Notes under the pieces: generated by a model
Told to the model about the DNA's origin: nothing
What the model saw: only the letters and a program-made list of their open reading frames with translations
Database searches by the model: none
NCBI GenBank assembly: GCA_027422505.1
Contig: JAPQWV010000005.1
Span: 14,451,501 to 14,515,500 of the forward strand
Reading direction: 5' to 3'
Source: Craterostigma plantagineum
Lineage: Eukaryota > Streptophyta > Magnoliopsida > Lamiales > Linderniaceae
DNA: 64,000 nucleotides
Program-made: the position numbers and the translations under genes
Shown here: positions 11,107 through 22,740 of the stretch, one piece after another
How the letters are laid out: every line of letters begins with the position of its first letter
Position numbering within the stretch: position 1 is the stretch's first letter

Positions 11107-12796
11107 TGTAGACCTTTTTGGTCCAAATGATTATAAGAGTTTTGATTATTCCAAGTAATTATGTAAATTGGGGCGTACAAATTAGAAAACTCGATATGCA
11201 TGTTATATGATGTTTAAGTATGTGAAAATGTTCGATTAAGCGCTTAAATGTGATTGAACTGTTAAGAAAATCGAATATTTGTGATCTTGTGCTTAACTGG
11301 AATGTTTATGTAATCACCTGGTTATGAACGTTTTCGCATGAATGGAATCTCACTGTGTGCTATATATGGAAAATATATTATGTTAAGTGATATGTGAGCT
11401 GTACACGTGATTGAGTTATTTTTGGAAAGAATATCACTGTGATCATCCGGATATGAATGACTATGCTATATATGGAAAAGATATTCTGATAAAGTGCTTA
11501 CATATGATTGATCTATTTTAGGAAAGAATATCAATGATATATCCGTTGAGTGCGATATTATGTGACTCTTAAATCAGTGAATCGTGATCCTACTTTCCTT
11601 GTGCGACTTAGGATTTATATTATGGAAAGTGATTAATTGATTGGGCTTATATGTGGTAAGATGCTGATTGAGTCTATATATGGAATGTGCTGAAATCGAA
11701 TGAGATCACCATACATGGAAAGTATGTTTTGCATTATACTCAGTAGATCAAATCTTTCTCTGTGCGAATTCGCTATCATATTTTGGGAAAGAAATCAGTT
11801 GATTGAGCTTACCGTTGATAATATGCTGAGTGGAATATATATGGAATATGCTGAAAAATGGATGAGATTACTGTGGAATGAATGTTAATCTGTGGTATTT
11901 ATGGTAAGTGATCATGCATGACCGTTGAGCTTAATTGGTTTATTCTTGGCATGATTGTCTGAGTTAATGCACGTGATTATTGAGCTTTCTATTGCATATT
12001 ATGTGCTTAACTTTCCTTGTGAAGTGTAGAAGCGATTATTGGACTATATAGAAGAGAACACTCACTTTGAAGGGTGCACAACGAACACACAAGCTATCGA
12101 ATTCCTTAGACGATTTGAGCTTTACTTTGAGATTCATTCGTAGTTTGTGTTGAGCTTTCATTTGCTAATCTGTACCTTTGAGCGATCCTTAGAAACTTCC
12201 AATCCCAAACACTTGTCTTCGGACGTGTGAGCGCACGAAGGAGCACGAGTGGAGTCTTCGCACGTGGAGGGACGAATTTTGTGGATCCGGTGGCCCTTCG
12301 GTAGCAAGCTGCATCCAGTCGGGGAATAGGTTTCCTGGGTAAATGACGTGGATCGAAACTTGGCATGCGTCAGCCTAGAACGAGGTCTAGTGTCCATTGT
12401 GCTTCGGTTGTGTACGGGTCAATCATAGTGTAACCGGTAACATCTAGTGATTGATTGGAACTCTTGGGGAGATCACACCCCAAGGACAGGATTAAACCCC
12501 AGTTGGGGATATAACCTGTATAAAAATCGCGTCTCACTTTACTTTCTGCTATTTACTCTTCTGTGAGACAAACCCGGGACGCGTGCAAATAACTAGGTGA
12601 TATCTTTGAAACGACTTCTGAAAATAACGTGGTATTTTTGAAACAGGGTTAGGGAGATAACTTTGATACTCGTACTGCTTTCTGGGAAATAACATACTCT
12701 GCAAATATCTTCTTAAAGAAAATTATTTTTCAAAGAAGAACAAGCCAAAATTTTTATAGCCTAATTCACCCCCCCCCCTCTTAGGCATATTTTACA
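11107..12796 (+). repeat. 5' LTR of S1
   Basis: It begins TGTAGACC and ends TTTTACA; 1690 bp. It matches the 3' LTR with few differences seen by eye. Near the 3' end there is a C-run followed by AGGCAT, which differs slightly in length between the two LTRs. The short frames in it are repeated identically in the 3' LTR and are not genes. Confidence 0.93.
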
Positions 12797-12803
12797 CTTC
12801 ATT

Positions 12804-12820
12804 TGGTTACAGAGCGGGTT
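12804..12820 (+). other. Primer-binding site of S1
   Basis: TGGTTACAGAGCGGGTT lies 7 bases after the LTR end. It resembles the TGGTATCAGAGC initiator-Met tRNA site, with the two central bases transposed. Confidence 0.65.
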
Positions 12821-12858
12821 ACTCAACGAAAGGCCTAACACGCCTGAGTTAAGATCTA

Positions 12859-14031
12859 ATGGCTTTTTCGAGTGATGTTTTTGCAGAGGGTCAATCCCAC
12901 TCTAGGCCACCTCTCTTTGATGGAACGAACTACGCAGTATGGAAGAATCGTATGATCGAGTTTCTGATCGCTGTCGATTATGATCTTTGGGAGACAATCA
13001 TCAATGGACCTTATACGGCCAGCAAGACCGATGGAACTCCAAAGGACGCTAAAGATTATACTGCTGATGACAAAAAGGGAATCACGCGAAACGCAAAGGC
13101 GAAGAACATGCTCGCATGCGCACTGACACGGGAAGAATACATTCGGGTCAGTTCCTGCTCATCAGCAAAGGCTATGTGGGATATGCTCCAAGTTACTCAT
13201 GAAGGAACCCAACGAGTTGTGCAAGAAAGACTGGCTCTGCTCACCCATCAATATGAACTGTTCTCGATGGAATCTGACGAGAATATAAGCCAGATGTATG
13301 CCAGATTCATGGGAATCATCAACCAAATGTTTTCTCTTGGAAAGAAGGTTCCTGACAGTGAACAAGTCAGAAAGATACTGAGATCACTGCCACGAGAATG
13401 GAATGCCAAGGTTACCGCCATCTACGAAGCAAAGGATCTAGAAGCACTGAGCATCTCCGAACTGATTGGATCGCTTATCTCCTACGAGATGATTCAAACG
13501 TCAATGAATGAGAAGTCGCAAACCAAAAATCAGAAGTCTATCACATTCAAATCCAACCAAGAAGAATCTGATTCTCACAATGAACGAGAAGGCCTGATGA
13601 ACGACCTAGCCATGCTTACAAAGAGATTTGAAAGATGCGAACAGAAAAGGAGATTCAAAGGGAAGTCTAGCAAATTCCAGAACAAAAACAAGGGAATCTC
13701 CACGTCAGAAAAAAAATTTCAGAAATGCTTTCGGTGCAACAAACCAGGCCACTATGCACATGAATGCCCAACAAATAACGATGAGAAACCAAGAAAGCAG
13801 AAGGCCATGGTGGCAGAATCTAACGACTCTGAAATGGAACAAAGTGAGGACGAGGATAACGCTTATATGGCTGACGAGGATCAGGTATCTCGCTCTTCCT
13901 CCATTGAAAAAATTCATATCCTAAACAATTTATATGGTTATGAAAGTGACTCATCTGTTTCTGATATAGAAGAAAGTAAGGAAGATTTGTGTAGGTTACT
14001 TCAAAAGCAGAGAGAAAGATTAAGTCACTAA
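12859..14031 (+). CDS. S1 Gag
   Basis: An intact 390-residue frame starting at an ATG 63 bases after the LTR. Residues about 20-230 match the copia Gag fold (LFDGTNYAVWKNRM near the N-terminus, then AKAMWDMLQVTHEG and ILRSLPREWN). A basic linker follows, then one intact CX2CX4HX4C knuckle, CFRCNKPGHYAHEC, near residues 293-306, then an acidic tail. In the family it packages the RNA in virus-like particles. It ends at a TAA, and the next frame begins a few bases later, so the polyprotein is broken here rather than finished. Confidence 0.92.
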   Translation: MAFSSDVFAEGQSHSRPPLFDGTNYAVWKNRMIEFLIAVDYDLWETIINGPYTASKTDGTPKDAKDYTADDKKGITRNAKAKNMLACALTREEYIRVSSCSSAKAMWDMLQVTHEGTQRVVQERLALLTHQYELFSMESDENISQMYARFMGIINQMFSLGKKVPDSEQVRKILRSLPREWNAKVTAIYEAKDLEALSISELIGSLISYEMIQTSMNEKSQTKNQKSITFKSNQEESDSHNEREGLMNDLAMLTKRFERCEQKRRFKGKSSKFQNKNKGISTSEKKFQKCFRCNKPGHYAHECPTNNDEKPRKQKAMVAESNDSEMEQSEDEDNAYMADEDQVSRSSSIEKIHILNNLYGYESDSSVSDIEESKEDLCRLLQKQRERLSH

Positions 14032-14036
14032 ATTCC

Positions 14037-14582
14037 TTGAATAAGGAACTGATAAGGCAGCGAGATGAACTAGCTAAGGAAAAACATGATGCTGATCTAG
14101 AGATCTCGCGTTTGAAAGAAGAGTTAGTTACTGCTAAGAAAGAGGGAATTCCATGTGACTGTGAGAAAACAGAAAAGAAAAACAGTGACTTATCCAGAGA
14201 TATCGTAGAAACTCAGGAATTCCTTAGATAGAGAAAAAAACAGAAAGTTGATAGGCTCCTTGAGGGCAAGCAGAACCTAGATATGCTGCTAAGTACCCCT
14301 AGGAACATTGGTAGGTCAGGGATAGGTTATTCCACTGAAGGAAAGCATGCTAAGCATTCTGTGCCTAAGCTTAAATGTTTCTGTTGCGGTAGAAATGGTC
14401 ATTACGCATACAACTGTCCTTTAAAGAAAGTTGATAAAACTAAGTATGTTTGGAAACCTAAAGTCACCTGTAAATGCCGCTGTTGTATCTGATTCTAGCA
14501 GGAGATCACCATCTATGAAGAATGATATCTCGTATGATAACAGAAGTTATTTCCCCGCTAACATGTTAGGACCCAACAGAAA
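14037..14582 (+). pseudogene. S1 Gag tail: coiled coil and second zinc knuckle
   Basis: The first part (14037-14231) is a Lys/Glu-rich coiled coil (DELAKEKHDADLEISRLKEE). The frame then breaks at a stop and resumes around 14283-14492 with a second knuckle, CFCCGRNGHYAYNC. A further frame carries GPNRNWVPQKS, the junction phrase that precedes the protease in this lineage. Two knuckles and a coiled coil after the Gag core are typical of SIRE-type elements. At least three frame disruptions lie within 550 bp. Confidence 0.8.
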
Positions 14583-15266
14583 TTGGGTACCTCAGAAGAG
14601 TACTTCTTTCTACAGGTACGAAGGAAGAATTCCAGTAAGAAAAGCAGGTGGTATCTCGCCAGCGGGTGCGCCCGCCACATGATAGGTGATATAGGTAATT
14701 TTGTGTCGTTAAAGGCGGTTGATGGAGGATACGTTTCGTACGCTAACGACGCAAAAGCCAAAATCGTGGGAGTCGGTACTGTTGGTAACAATTTAAATAT
14801 CACTATAGATAATGTACGGTTTGTTAGGAACTTAGAACATAATTTAATTAGCATTAGCCAACTATGTGATGATGGACATACCGTAGCTTTCGCCAAAGAC
14901 AAGTGCCTTGTCAAAAAGGGTGATGAGATTGTGTTTAGTGCGGCTAGACATGGTAACATTTACTGCATCACTCTTGATGATATTGCTAACCAAAATGTCA
15001 AGTGTCTAGCAGTTACGCAGGATATCACATGGTTATGGCATAGACGTCTGGGACATGCTAACATGGAACTGATGTCTCACATATCATGCAATGAATTAGT
15101 GAGAGGTATTCCAGATATGAAAGCCACCAAGGACAGAATCTGTAAAGCGTGCCAAATGGGAAAACAGACCAAGACGTCCTTTAAACCGAAGAATGTGATC
15201 TCTACGTCCAGACCACTGGAACTGCTGCATCTTGACTTTTTGGTCCGGTACAGGTTATGTCATTGA
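14583..15266 (+). pseudogene. S1 protease and GAG-pre-integrase region
   Basis: The frame contains the protease site region RWYLASGCARHM. The family reads DSG at this place; here the catalytic Asp is Ala (GCC at 14658-14660). Downstream is the pre-integrase zinc-binding region: LWHRRLGHAN, then CKACQMGKQ, giving the HHCC set. The frame ends in a frameshift just after LLHLDF, near the first catalytic Asp of the integrase. The start given is a TTG after a frameshift, so it is not a real initiation site. Confidence 0.88.
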
Positions 15267-15987
15267 AAGGTAAACGATATACCTTTGTTATTGTAGACGA
15301 CTATACTAGGTACACATGGGTCTTATTTCTTGCACACAAAAGTGAGGCTTTAGATAATCTTGTGCCACTGATTAAGAAGCTAGAAAATGAGAAAGAGATG
15401 AAGGTCCGTAAGATTAGGAGTGATAATGGTCTAGAATTTGATAGTAAATCCTTTGCATCTTTTTGTGACGAAAATGGTTATAGTCATAATTTTTCAGCCC
15501 CTATTACGCCTCAACAGAACGGAGTGGTCGAGAGGAAAAATAGAGTATTACAAGAAATGGCTAGGACTATGTTGAGTGAATATAATACTCCAAAACATTT
15601 TGGGCGGAAGCTGTTAGTACGGCATGTTATGTCTCGAATAGGATTTTCCTTAGACCGATTATTAAGAGAACTCCCTATGAACTTTGGAACGATAAAACCC
15701 CTAACATAGGATATTTCCATGTATTTGGCTGCAAATGTTTCATTTTGAATGATAGGGATAAAAGAGGAAAATTTGATTCCAAGGTAGATGAAGGGATATT
15801 CCTAGGTTACAGCCTTCATTCCAAAGCTTTTCGAGTGTTTAATAATAGGAAGAAGACTGTTCAAGAATCTGTGCATGTTACGTTTGATGAATTTCCTGAC
15901 GCAGATGCTACTGAGGAAGGTATAGTTGTGTCTCCTGCAGGTATACAGGTAACTGACAAAGGAGTGAACGCAATTCCATTGAACTAG
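15257..15987 (+). pseudogene. S1 integrase
   Basis: The core is visible as YTFVIVDDYTRYTWV, then RSDNGLEF, then PQQNGVVERKNR, carrying the later acidic catalytic positions of the DDE fold. A frameshift near 15600 ends the frame at 15709. Coding resumes by 15745 (KFDSKVDEGIFLGYS), the usual end of the copia integrase. In intact elements this enzyme joins the cDNA ends to host DNA in the nucleus. A stop at 15985-15987 separates it from the reverse transcriptase part. Confidence 0.88.
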
Positions 15988-15988
15988 A

Positions 15989-17690
15989 TACTGAGTCAGA
16001 GGAACCTGAGGCTTCAGACGAACAACAGCGCAGAAAATTCAAACATGCTTCCAGCCATCCCACTGAACAAGTTATAGGGAATATCACTTCAGGGATCAAA
16101 ACGAGAGCAACTGCACGAAACGATATTGCTGAGGAATCACATGACGTGCTGTTGTCAACCATGGAACCTAAGACAGTGAATGAAGCGCTTGATGATGAAT
16201 CGTGGGTGATTGCCATGGAAGAAGAGCTGGCACAATTTGAAAAGAGCCAAGTGTGGACTCTTGTGGAAAGACCTAACGACAAGTCCATAATAGACACGAA
16301 GTGGGTGTTGCGCAACAAACTGGACGAGAACGGTAACGTGACACGAAATAAGGCCAGATTAGTTGCCAAAGGTTATTCCCAAGAAGAAGGTATAGATTTT
16401 CAAGAAACCTTTGCACCCGTAGCTAGACTCGAGTCTATACGTATTTTACTTGCATATGCATCTTTTAAAAGATTCAAGCTTTTTCAAATGGACGTGAAGA
16501 GTGCATTTTTAAATGGTTTTATAAATGAGGAAGTTTATGTCAAGCAACCTCCCGGTTTTGAAAATGAAGAATTTTCTAATCACGTCTTTAAATTAAACAA
16601 AGCTTTATATGGTTTAAAACAAGCCCCTAGGGCATGGTATGAAAGACTGAGTAGGTTTTTGCTAGACATGGGCTTTGCAACAGGAACAATAGATAACACT
16701 CTGTTTATAAAGTGCGAAGGGAATCACATACTACTTGTGCAGATATACGTTGATGATATCATATTTGGTAGCACTGACATCACTCTTTGCGAGAATTTTT
16801 CTAAGTCTATGCAATAGGAATTTGAGATGAGCCTAATGGGAGAACTCACGTACTTCCTTGGATTGCAAATCAAGCAATTGGATACGGGAACATTCATATC
16901 TCAAACGAAGTACACAAAGGAACTACTTGAAAAATTCGGAATGGCTGATTCCAAGGTACTTCCCACTCCTATGCACCAGACCGCTAAAATTGACAGTGAT
17001 GAACAAGGTACGCCTTTTGACCAAACTAAGTATAGAGGTATGATCGGAAGTTTGCTATACCTTACGGCAAGCAGACCCAATATTATGTTTGCTACTAGTC
17101 TATGTTCTAGATATCAATCGAGTCCTAGGGAATCTCACTTGACAGCAGTCAAGCGGATACTTAGATATTTGAAGGGAACAATCAATCATGGTATGTGGTA
17201 TCCAAATTCCACGGAATTCCCATTAATGGGATACTCGGATGCGGATTACGCCGGTTCTAGGAAAGATAGGAAAAGCACTAGTGGTACTTGCCAAATACTA
17301 TGGAATTCCCTTGTAACTTGGTCCAGTCGGAAACAAAATGCCGTGGCCCTATCCACAACCGAAGCCGAATATATGGCCTTAGGAAGTTGTTCTCAGCAAA
17401 TCCTTTGGATGAAACAGACCTTGAGTGATTACGGTTTAAGGTACGACCAAATTCCTATTTTCTATGATAGTACTAGTGCCATTAGTATCACTAAGAATCC
17501 CGTACACCACTCTCGAACTAAGCATATAGAGGTCAAACATCATTTTATTCGAGATCATGTTCAGAAAGGGAATATCAGCGTGAACTTCGTAGGAACTAAT
17601 GATCAGTTGACTGATATCTTCACGAAACCCCTTATTGAGAGCAGATTCTGTGATATCCGTGATCGATTAGGAATTATTGAGGTCAAATAG
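15989..17690 (+). pseudogene. S1 reverse transcriptase and RNase H
   Basis: The copia reverse transcriptase is complete from [17 protein letters not shown] through [27 protein letters not shown] and the catalytic YVDD in [11 protein letters not shown]. One in-frame TAG at 16815-16817 interrupts it, and the frame goes on without shift. RNase H follows: YSDADYAGSRKDRKST, then STTEAEYMAL, ending near LTDIFTKPL and a stop at 17688-17690. The single nonsense codon is the only clear lesion over 1.7 kb. The part before 16146 is an acidic linker with no start codon of its own. Confidence 0.93.
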
Positions 17691-18167
17691 GAAAGGTGAC
17701 TAGATATGTTAGGCTTTAGTATTTCCTTGATCTTATCCCTTAGGATCTCAGCGATTTTATTCCTTGATTCTATTAATAAATATCTTCATTATCTTTTCAA
17801 ATCCTTTCCATCCATGAAGAGATTATTTTTAGACTTTCTTCGACATTTATGTCAAAATCTAATTTCAGCCAATATTTTCTTTGAGCTCTGATCTTTACTT
17901 AATTCCTTCCTTAATTCCTGCGAGATATCCTTTTATCTTTAATTAATTCCACTTAATAGTTTCCTTCACCACTAAGTATTCTTTTAAATTCAAATTTTAA
18001 AATCCCTTCCTTATCTGACACACGTCTTTTCGAGATCACTTTTCTCTTTAACTTCTTTTCATCCTTATCCAAACTCTGCCTTTATAACCGTCACTTCCTT
18101 GGTTCTTCAAACTCATTCAAACCCTAAATTCCTCACTTCAAAATTTCCGTCTCCTTCGATCACCACC
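17691..18167 (+). other. S1 spacer between pol and env-like ORF
   Basis: A 477 bp non-coding, pyrimidine-rich stretch (many TTCCTT and TCTTT runs) between the pol stop and the downstream ORF. SIRE-type elements commonly have a spacer here. I see no promoter or splice signal that I would defend. Confidence 0.6.
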
Positions 18168-19577
18168 ATGGTGAAAACCAAAGGCGCCGGATCTGAGTCC
18201 GACAAAAAGCGAAAGAGTTCCCTAACTGAAACCCCTCCAAAAGCTACCCGTTCAAAGACAAGAAGCAGCCCTAAATCCACGAAATCTCCTACAAAACCGA
18301 AGAAGAAGAAAGCGAAGATTGTCAAACCCCCTACTCCTGCTTCCTCTCAGGATCAGTCTACATCTCCTGTGCCTTCCCGCGATCAGCCTGCATCTCCAGA
18401 GAAATCGGCCTCACTCGAAAAATCTGCCTTACCAGAAAAATCTATTTCCGTCCAAATCGAGTCATCTCCACGAGACACCAGCCGTGATGCTGAAACGGCC
18501 GCACTGTTTAACCCTGTTAATCCAGAAGAAATCACCGACCAGATCAAATTCCTTACTGAGAATGCCAAGGAACTGCATGGAAAGCTTCAGAAGTGACGCG
18601 TTGCACAAGGTATGTGCGTGAAGTTTGATGAGTTGGCCGACAGCCAAGTCGTGACGTGGCTGACAGAATATGGCTGGGAAAATTTCCTGAGGATTAACAA
18701 GTCCTTGTACGTGGAGGCGGTGAAACTCTTCTATGCCAATCTCACTTTCGTTGAAGACGGAACTGAGATCACAGTGAAATCATATGTGCTTGGAAAGACT
18801 CTTGAATGGAATAGCGCTAAAGTGAATGAGATGCTGGGAGTTGAGAACGAAGGGCTCCGCTACTTTGACTTTGTCCACTGGTGTGCCTCTGAAGTATCCA
18901 TGCGAGACTGTGCGATAGCTCTCTGGAATTCCCCCTATAAGCCAAAGTTCTCTGAAGGAGAAGCCTTGAACAAACTTCCCATAGATCTGTTCTTTCTCTA
19001 CAAAGTCCTGCATTTTACGCTATAGAGCGCCCGTGTTGGCAGTGGAGGCGATTCCACCACGATGAAAAACATGAGCATGCTGACGCTCTACATGGTGTCC
19101 CAAAATAGGCCACTCAACTTAGGATATTTCGTTCTTAAGTACATGATCCTATGCCAGTCAGAGCTCAGATAAGGAACTTCCCTATGGTATGGTACTGACA
19201 CATCTATTTGAGACTGAGGGAATCTCTCTGCCCAAGGCTTGGGAAGACAACTCTAAGCATGCTGTGGATCTGGTCACACTGAAGCGTGTTGGTATACGCT
19301 ATGATGCGTGCCAAGGCTGGCTCAAAACAAAGGATATGCAGACCCCTTCAAAGACTCCGATTAAGAAGAAAAGAGATGACGATAGCGACGACGAGCAAGG
19401 AACGATCGCAGATCTGAAAAGAATATCAAGGGCCTGAAGGGTGAGAACCGCAAAAAGTTCAAAAAGATCTCACGGAACTTCAAAAGGATTAACAAGTATC
19501 TGAAGGAGATCTCCGCGGCTCTTAATATCGCTGAATCCTCATCTGCCTCATCCGATAGCGATTCCAGCCTTTAGATC
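18168..19577 (+). pseudogene. S1 env-like (plant transposon) ORF
   Basis: The likely start is the ATG at 18168 in a good plant context. The first about 140 residues are Lys/Ser/Pro-rich (KATRSKTRSSPKSTKSPTK). An in-frame TGA at 18594-18596 is followed in the same frame by a domain typical of the plant transposon protein associated with SIRE elements (WLTEYGWENFLRINKSLY, then AKVNEMLGVENEGL, then LPIDLFFLYKVLHF). After a stop at 19023-19025 the frame decays. The tail has a Lys-rich coiled coil and ends SSASSDSDSSL. Its function in the family is unproven; env-like is a positional name. No transmembrane segment is evident. Confidence 0.75.
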
Positions 19578-20157
19578 TTGGTTCCATAGAAATTCCCTAG
19601 CTCTGATAGGATTAGCTCTAGTTTGCATTTTCTAGTTTTTGGGATTGAGGTCGAGGTTGGTTGGTTGCAGGTTTAGGTACGCTGGCGGTGTTAGTCCCTC
19701 CTTTTTAATGATGAAGGGGGAGAAGTCTAGGCAATTAATGCCTTATTTTGTTATTTTGGAATGATATAATATAATCGGCTTGCTTACTTTTAAATGCTTA
19801 TGTCTTAATCCTCTTTGTGCTTTAGTTGATGATTTGTTAAGGATTAGGAAATTCCGCACATAGGCAGGGGGAGCAAACTGATGTGATAGCTTGAGATATT
19901 CCATGATAACTTGCGACATTCCATGGTAACTTGTGACATTCCGTACGATATGACCTGGTAATTGCTATATGTTTTGCTGTTGTGCTTTACATGGGAATAT
20001 TAGCAAATAGACATGGGGAGCATGCTATAAAATCTGATAAAATTATTTGCTCTGATCATATGTCGCATGCTGTGATACTTAAACATGCTACGTGCGTAAA
20101 TGGCTTCATATCGAATGTACTCATATGCTTAAGATAGGCATTAATTACTTGTCATCA
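19578..20157 (+). other. S1 3' untranslated region
   Basis: A non-coding 580 bp between the env-like ORF and the polypurine tract. It contains earlier purine runs (AAGGGGGAGAAG at 19714-19725 and CAGGGGGAGCA near 19864) and a short repeated phrase TAACTTG(C/T)GACATTCC near 19890-19940. Nothing else is recognised. Confidence 0.6.
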
Positions 20158-20173
20158 TCAAAAAGGGGGAGAT
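20158..20173 (+). other. Polypurine tract of S1
   Basis: CAAAAAGGGGGAGATT directly abuts the 3' LTR. This is the standard plus-strand primer position. Confidence 0.85.
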
Positions 20174-21860
20174 TGTAGACCTTTTTGGTCCAAATAATTA
20201 TAAGAGTTTTGATTATTCCAAGTAATTATGTAAATTGGGGCGTACAAATTAGAAAACTCGATATGCATGTTATATGATGTTTAAGTATGTGAAAATGTTC
20301 GATTAAGCGCTTAAATGTGATTGAACTGTTAAGAAAATCGAACATTTGTGATCTTGTGCTTAACTGGAATGTTTATGTAATCACCTGGTTATGAACGTTT
20401 TCGCATGAATGGAATCTCACTGTGTGCTATATATGGAAAATATATTATGTTAAGTGATATGTGAGCTGTACATGTGATTGAGTTATTTTTGGAAAGAATA
20501 TCACTGTGATCATCCGGATATGAATGACTATGCTATATATGGAAAAGATATTCTGATAAAGTGCTTACATATGATTGATCTATTTTAGGAAAGAATATCA
20601 ATGATATATCCGTTGAGTGCGATATTATGTGACTCTTAAATCAGTGAATCGTGATCCTACTTTCCTTGTGCGACTTAGGATTTATATTATGGAAAGTGAT
20701 TAATTGATTGGGCTTATATGTGGTAAGATGCTGATTGAGTCTATTTATGGAATGTGCTGAAATCGAATGAGATCACCATACATGGAAAGTATGCTTTGCA
20801 TTATACTCAGTAGATCAAATCTTTCTCTGTGCGAATTCGCTATCATATTTTGGGAAAGAAATCAGTTGATTGAGCTTACCGTTGATAATATACTGAGTGG
20901 AATATATATGGAATATGCTGACAAATGGATGAGATTACTGTGGAATGAATGTTAATCTGTGGTATTTATGGTAAGTGATCATGCATGACCGTTGAGCGTA
21001 ATTGGTTTATTCTTGGCATGATTGTCTGAGTAAATGCACGTGATTATTGAGCTTTCTATTGCATATTCTGTGCTTAACTTTCCTTGTGAAGTGTGGAAGC
21101 GATTATTGGACTATATAGAAGAGAACACTTCACTTTGAAGGGTACACAACGAACACACAAGCTATCGAATTCCTTAGACGATTTGAGCTTTACTTTGAGA
21201 TTCATTCGTAGTTTGTGTTGAGCTTTCATTTGCGAATCTGTACCTTTGAGCGATCCTTAGAAACTTCCAATCCCAAACACTTGTCTTCGGACGTGTGAGC
21301 GCACAAAGGAGCACGAGTGGAGTCTTACGCACGTGGAGGGACGAATTTTGTGGATTCGGTGGCCCTTCGGTAGCAAACTGCATCCAGTCGGGGAATAGGT
21401 TTCCTGGGTAAACGACGTAGATCGAAACTTGGCGTGCGTCAGCCTAGAACGAGGTCTAGTGTCCATTGTGCTTCGTTTGTGTACGGGTCAATCATAGTGT
21501 AACCGGTAACATCTAGTGATTGATTGGAACTCTTGGGGAGATCACACCCCAAGGACAGGACTAAACCCCAGTTGGGGATATAACCTGTATAAAAATCGCG
21601 TCTCACTTTACTTTCTGCTATTTACTCTTCTGTGAGACAAACCCGGGACGCGTGCAAATAACTAGGTGATATCTTTGAAACGACTTCTGAAAATAACGTG
21701 GTATTTTTGAAACAGGGTTAGGGAGATAACTTTGATACTCGTACTGCTTTCTGGGAAATAACATACTCTGCAAATATCTTCTTAAAGAAAATTATTTTTC
21801 AAAGAAGAACAAGCCAAAATTTTTATAGCCTAATTCACCCCCCCCCAGGCATGTTTTACA
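20174..21860 (+). repeat. 3' LTR of S1
   Basis: 1687 bp, TGTAGACC to TTTTACA, near-identical to the 5' LTR. Beyond the CA end the sequence returns to LTR L1. Confidence 0.93.
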
Positions 21861-22740
21861 CCGACTATAGATCACCGTACTATGTATAGACCCTTCACGT
21901 ATGTCCCGGTCGAGTGAGGGCCATGGACATGTCAAACTCACTAATAGTGACGACGAAATTACTAAACTACACTATACATCCCACGTGAGTTAGTTTATTA
22001 CTCTGCAGAGATTGCGTAATTTGTCGTCCTCAAATATACATAGGACATATACCTCGATTACCTGCGAGGTAGTGATCCCTCACGACTCTCAAAGCCTAGC
22101 AGTTGCACTTCGTTGTCAAGACCGCATATCGTCGTTGACTCATGTTCTTCCTCGAACAATGAGGGCCTAGAAAACTAATGACAAGCCAGGACCCCGAAGC
22201 CAACTCTGTCAATGACATTTCGGTCTAAGGTCCATGTATACTACTATAGTCAATCAATCGATCATTGACACTCAGCGAGTAATTAGCAATGTGATCAATC
22301 GATTACGAGTCGCGTCCAAATATAAGTTAATCCCCGATTCAACTCTATCAATGTTAAGACCTTTCATATTCCAAGTGAATAGTTGGCACAACCATTTAGG
22401 AGTCGTCAACAAATAACTCATGATCGACATTCAGTCACCCTACTGAAGTCTAAGACTTATGGACACATTTAATATACAAGAATAATAGATCAACGGTGCC
22501 CCCTCTCTCATTCCATGAGGATCGGTGACTAAACTCGTATATATGGATTTTATTATTTACCGTCTTACCGGATGCCAAGCGATCAATAATGGTAAACAAA
22601 TAATATGCCTATAAAGAAACATTAATTCCATAATAAATATTCGAATACAATATTCAAATATTAAAATGTGAATAACACGTTTACGTCTATGCCCTATTCA
22701 TTACATCCTTGAATGGCATTCCGAGGGCATATCCCCAACA
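21861..22740 (-). repeat. Copia-type LTR L1, right part
   Basis: This is the continuation of the LTR that began at 10007, after the S1 insertion. It aligns by eye with the later part of L2 (for example both contain TATAGAT..., CTCGATTAC and GTCATCGACAAATAACTC-like phrases) and ends CCCCAACA, the complement of the L1 start TGTTGGGG. Compared with L2, about 40 bp are missing exactly at the S1 junction. Confidence 0.7.

Larger units (their letters stand above)
11107..21860 (+). mobile_element. Full-length SIRE-type Ty1/copia element (S1)
   Basis: A 10.75 kb element with two near-identical LTRs (11107-12796 and 20174-21860), primer-binding site, gag, protease, integrase, reverse transcriptase and RNase H in copia order, then a separate env-like ORF before the polypurine tract. 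The extra downstream ORF and long LTRs are features of the SIRE/Maximus lineage. It sits inside LTR L1. The expected 5 bp target duplication is not seen (GATCC before, CCGAC after). Several stops and frameshifts and a lost protease aspartate show that it is not autonomous now, although the LTR similarity says it inserted recently. Confidence 0.93.
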
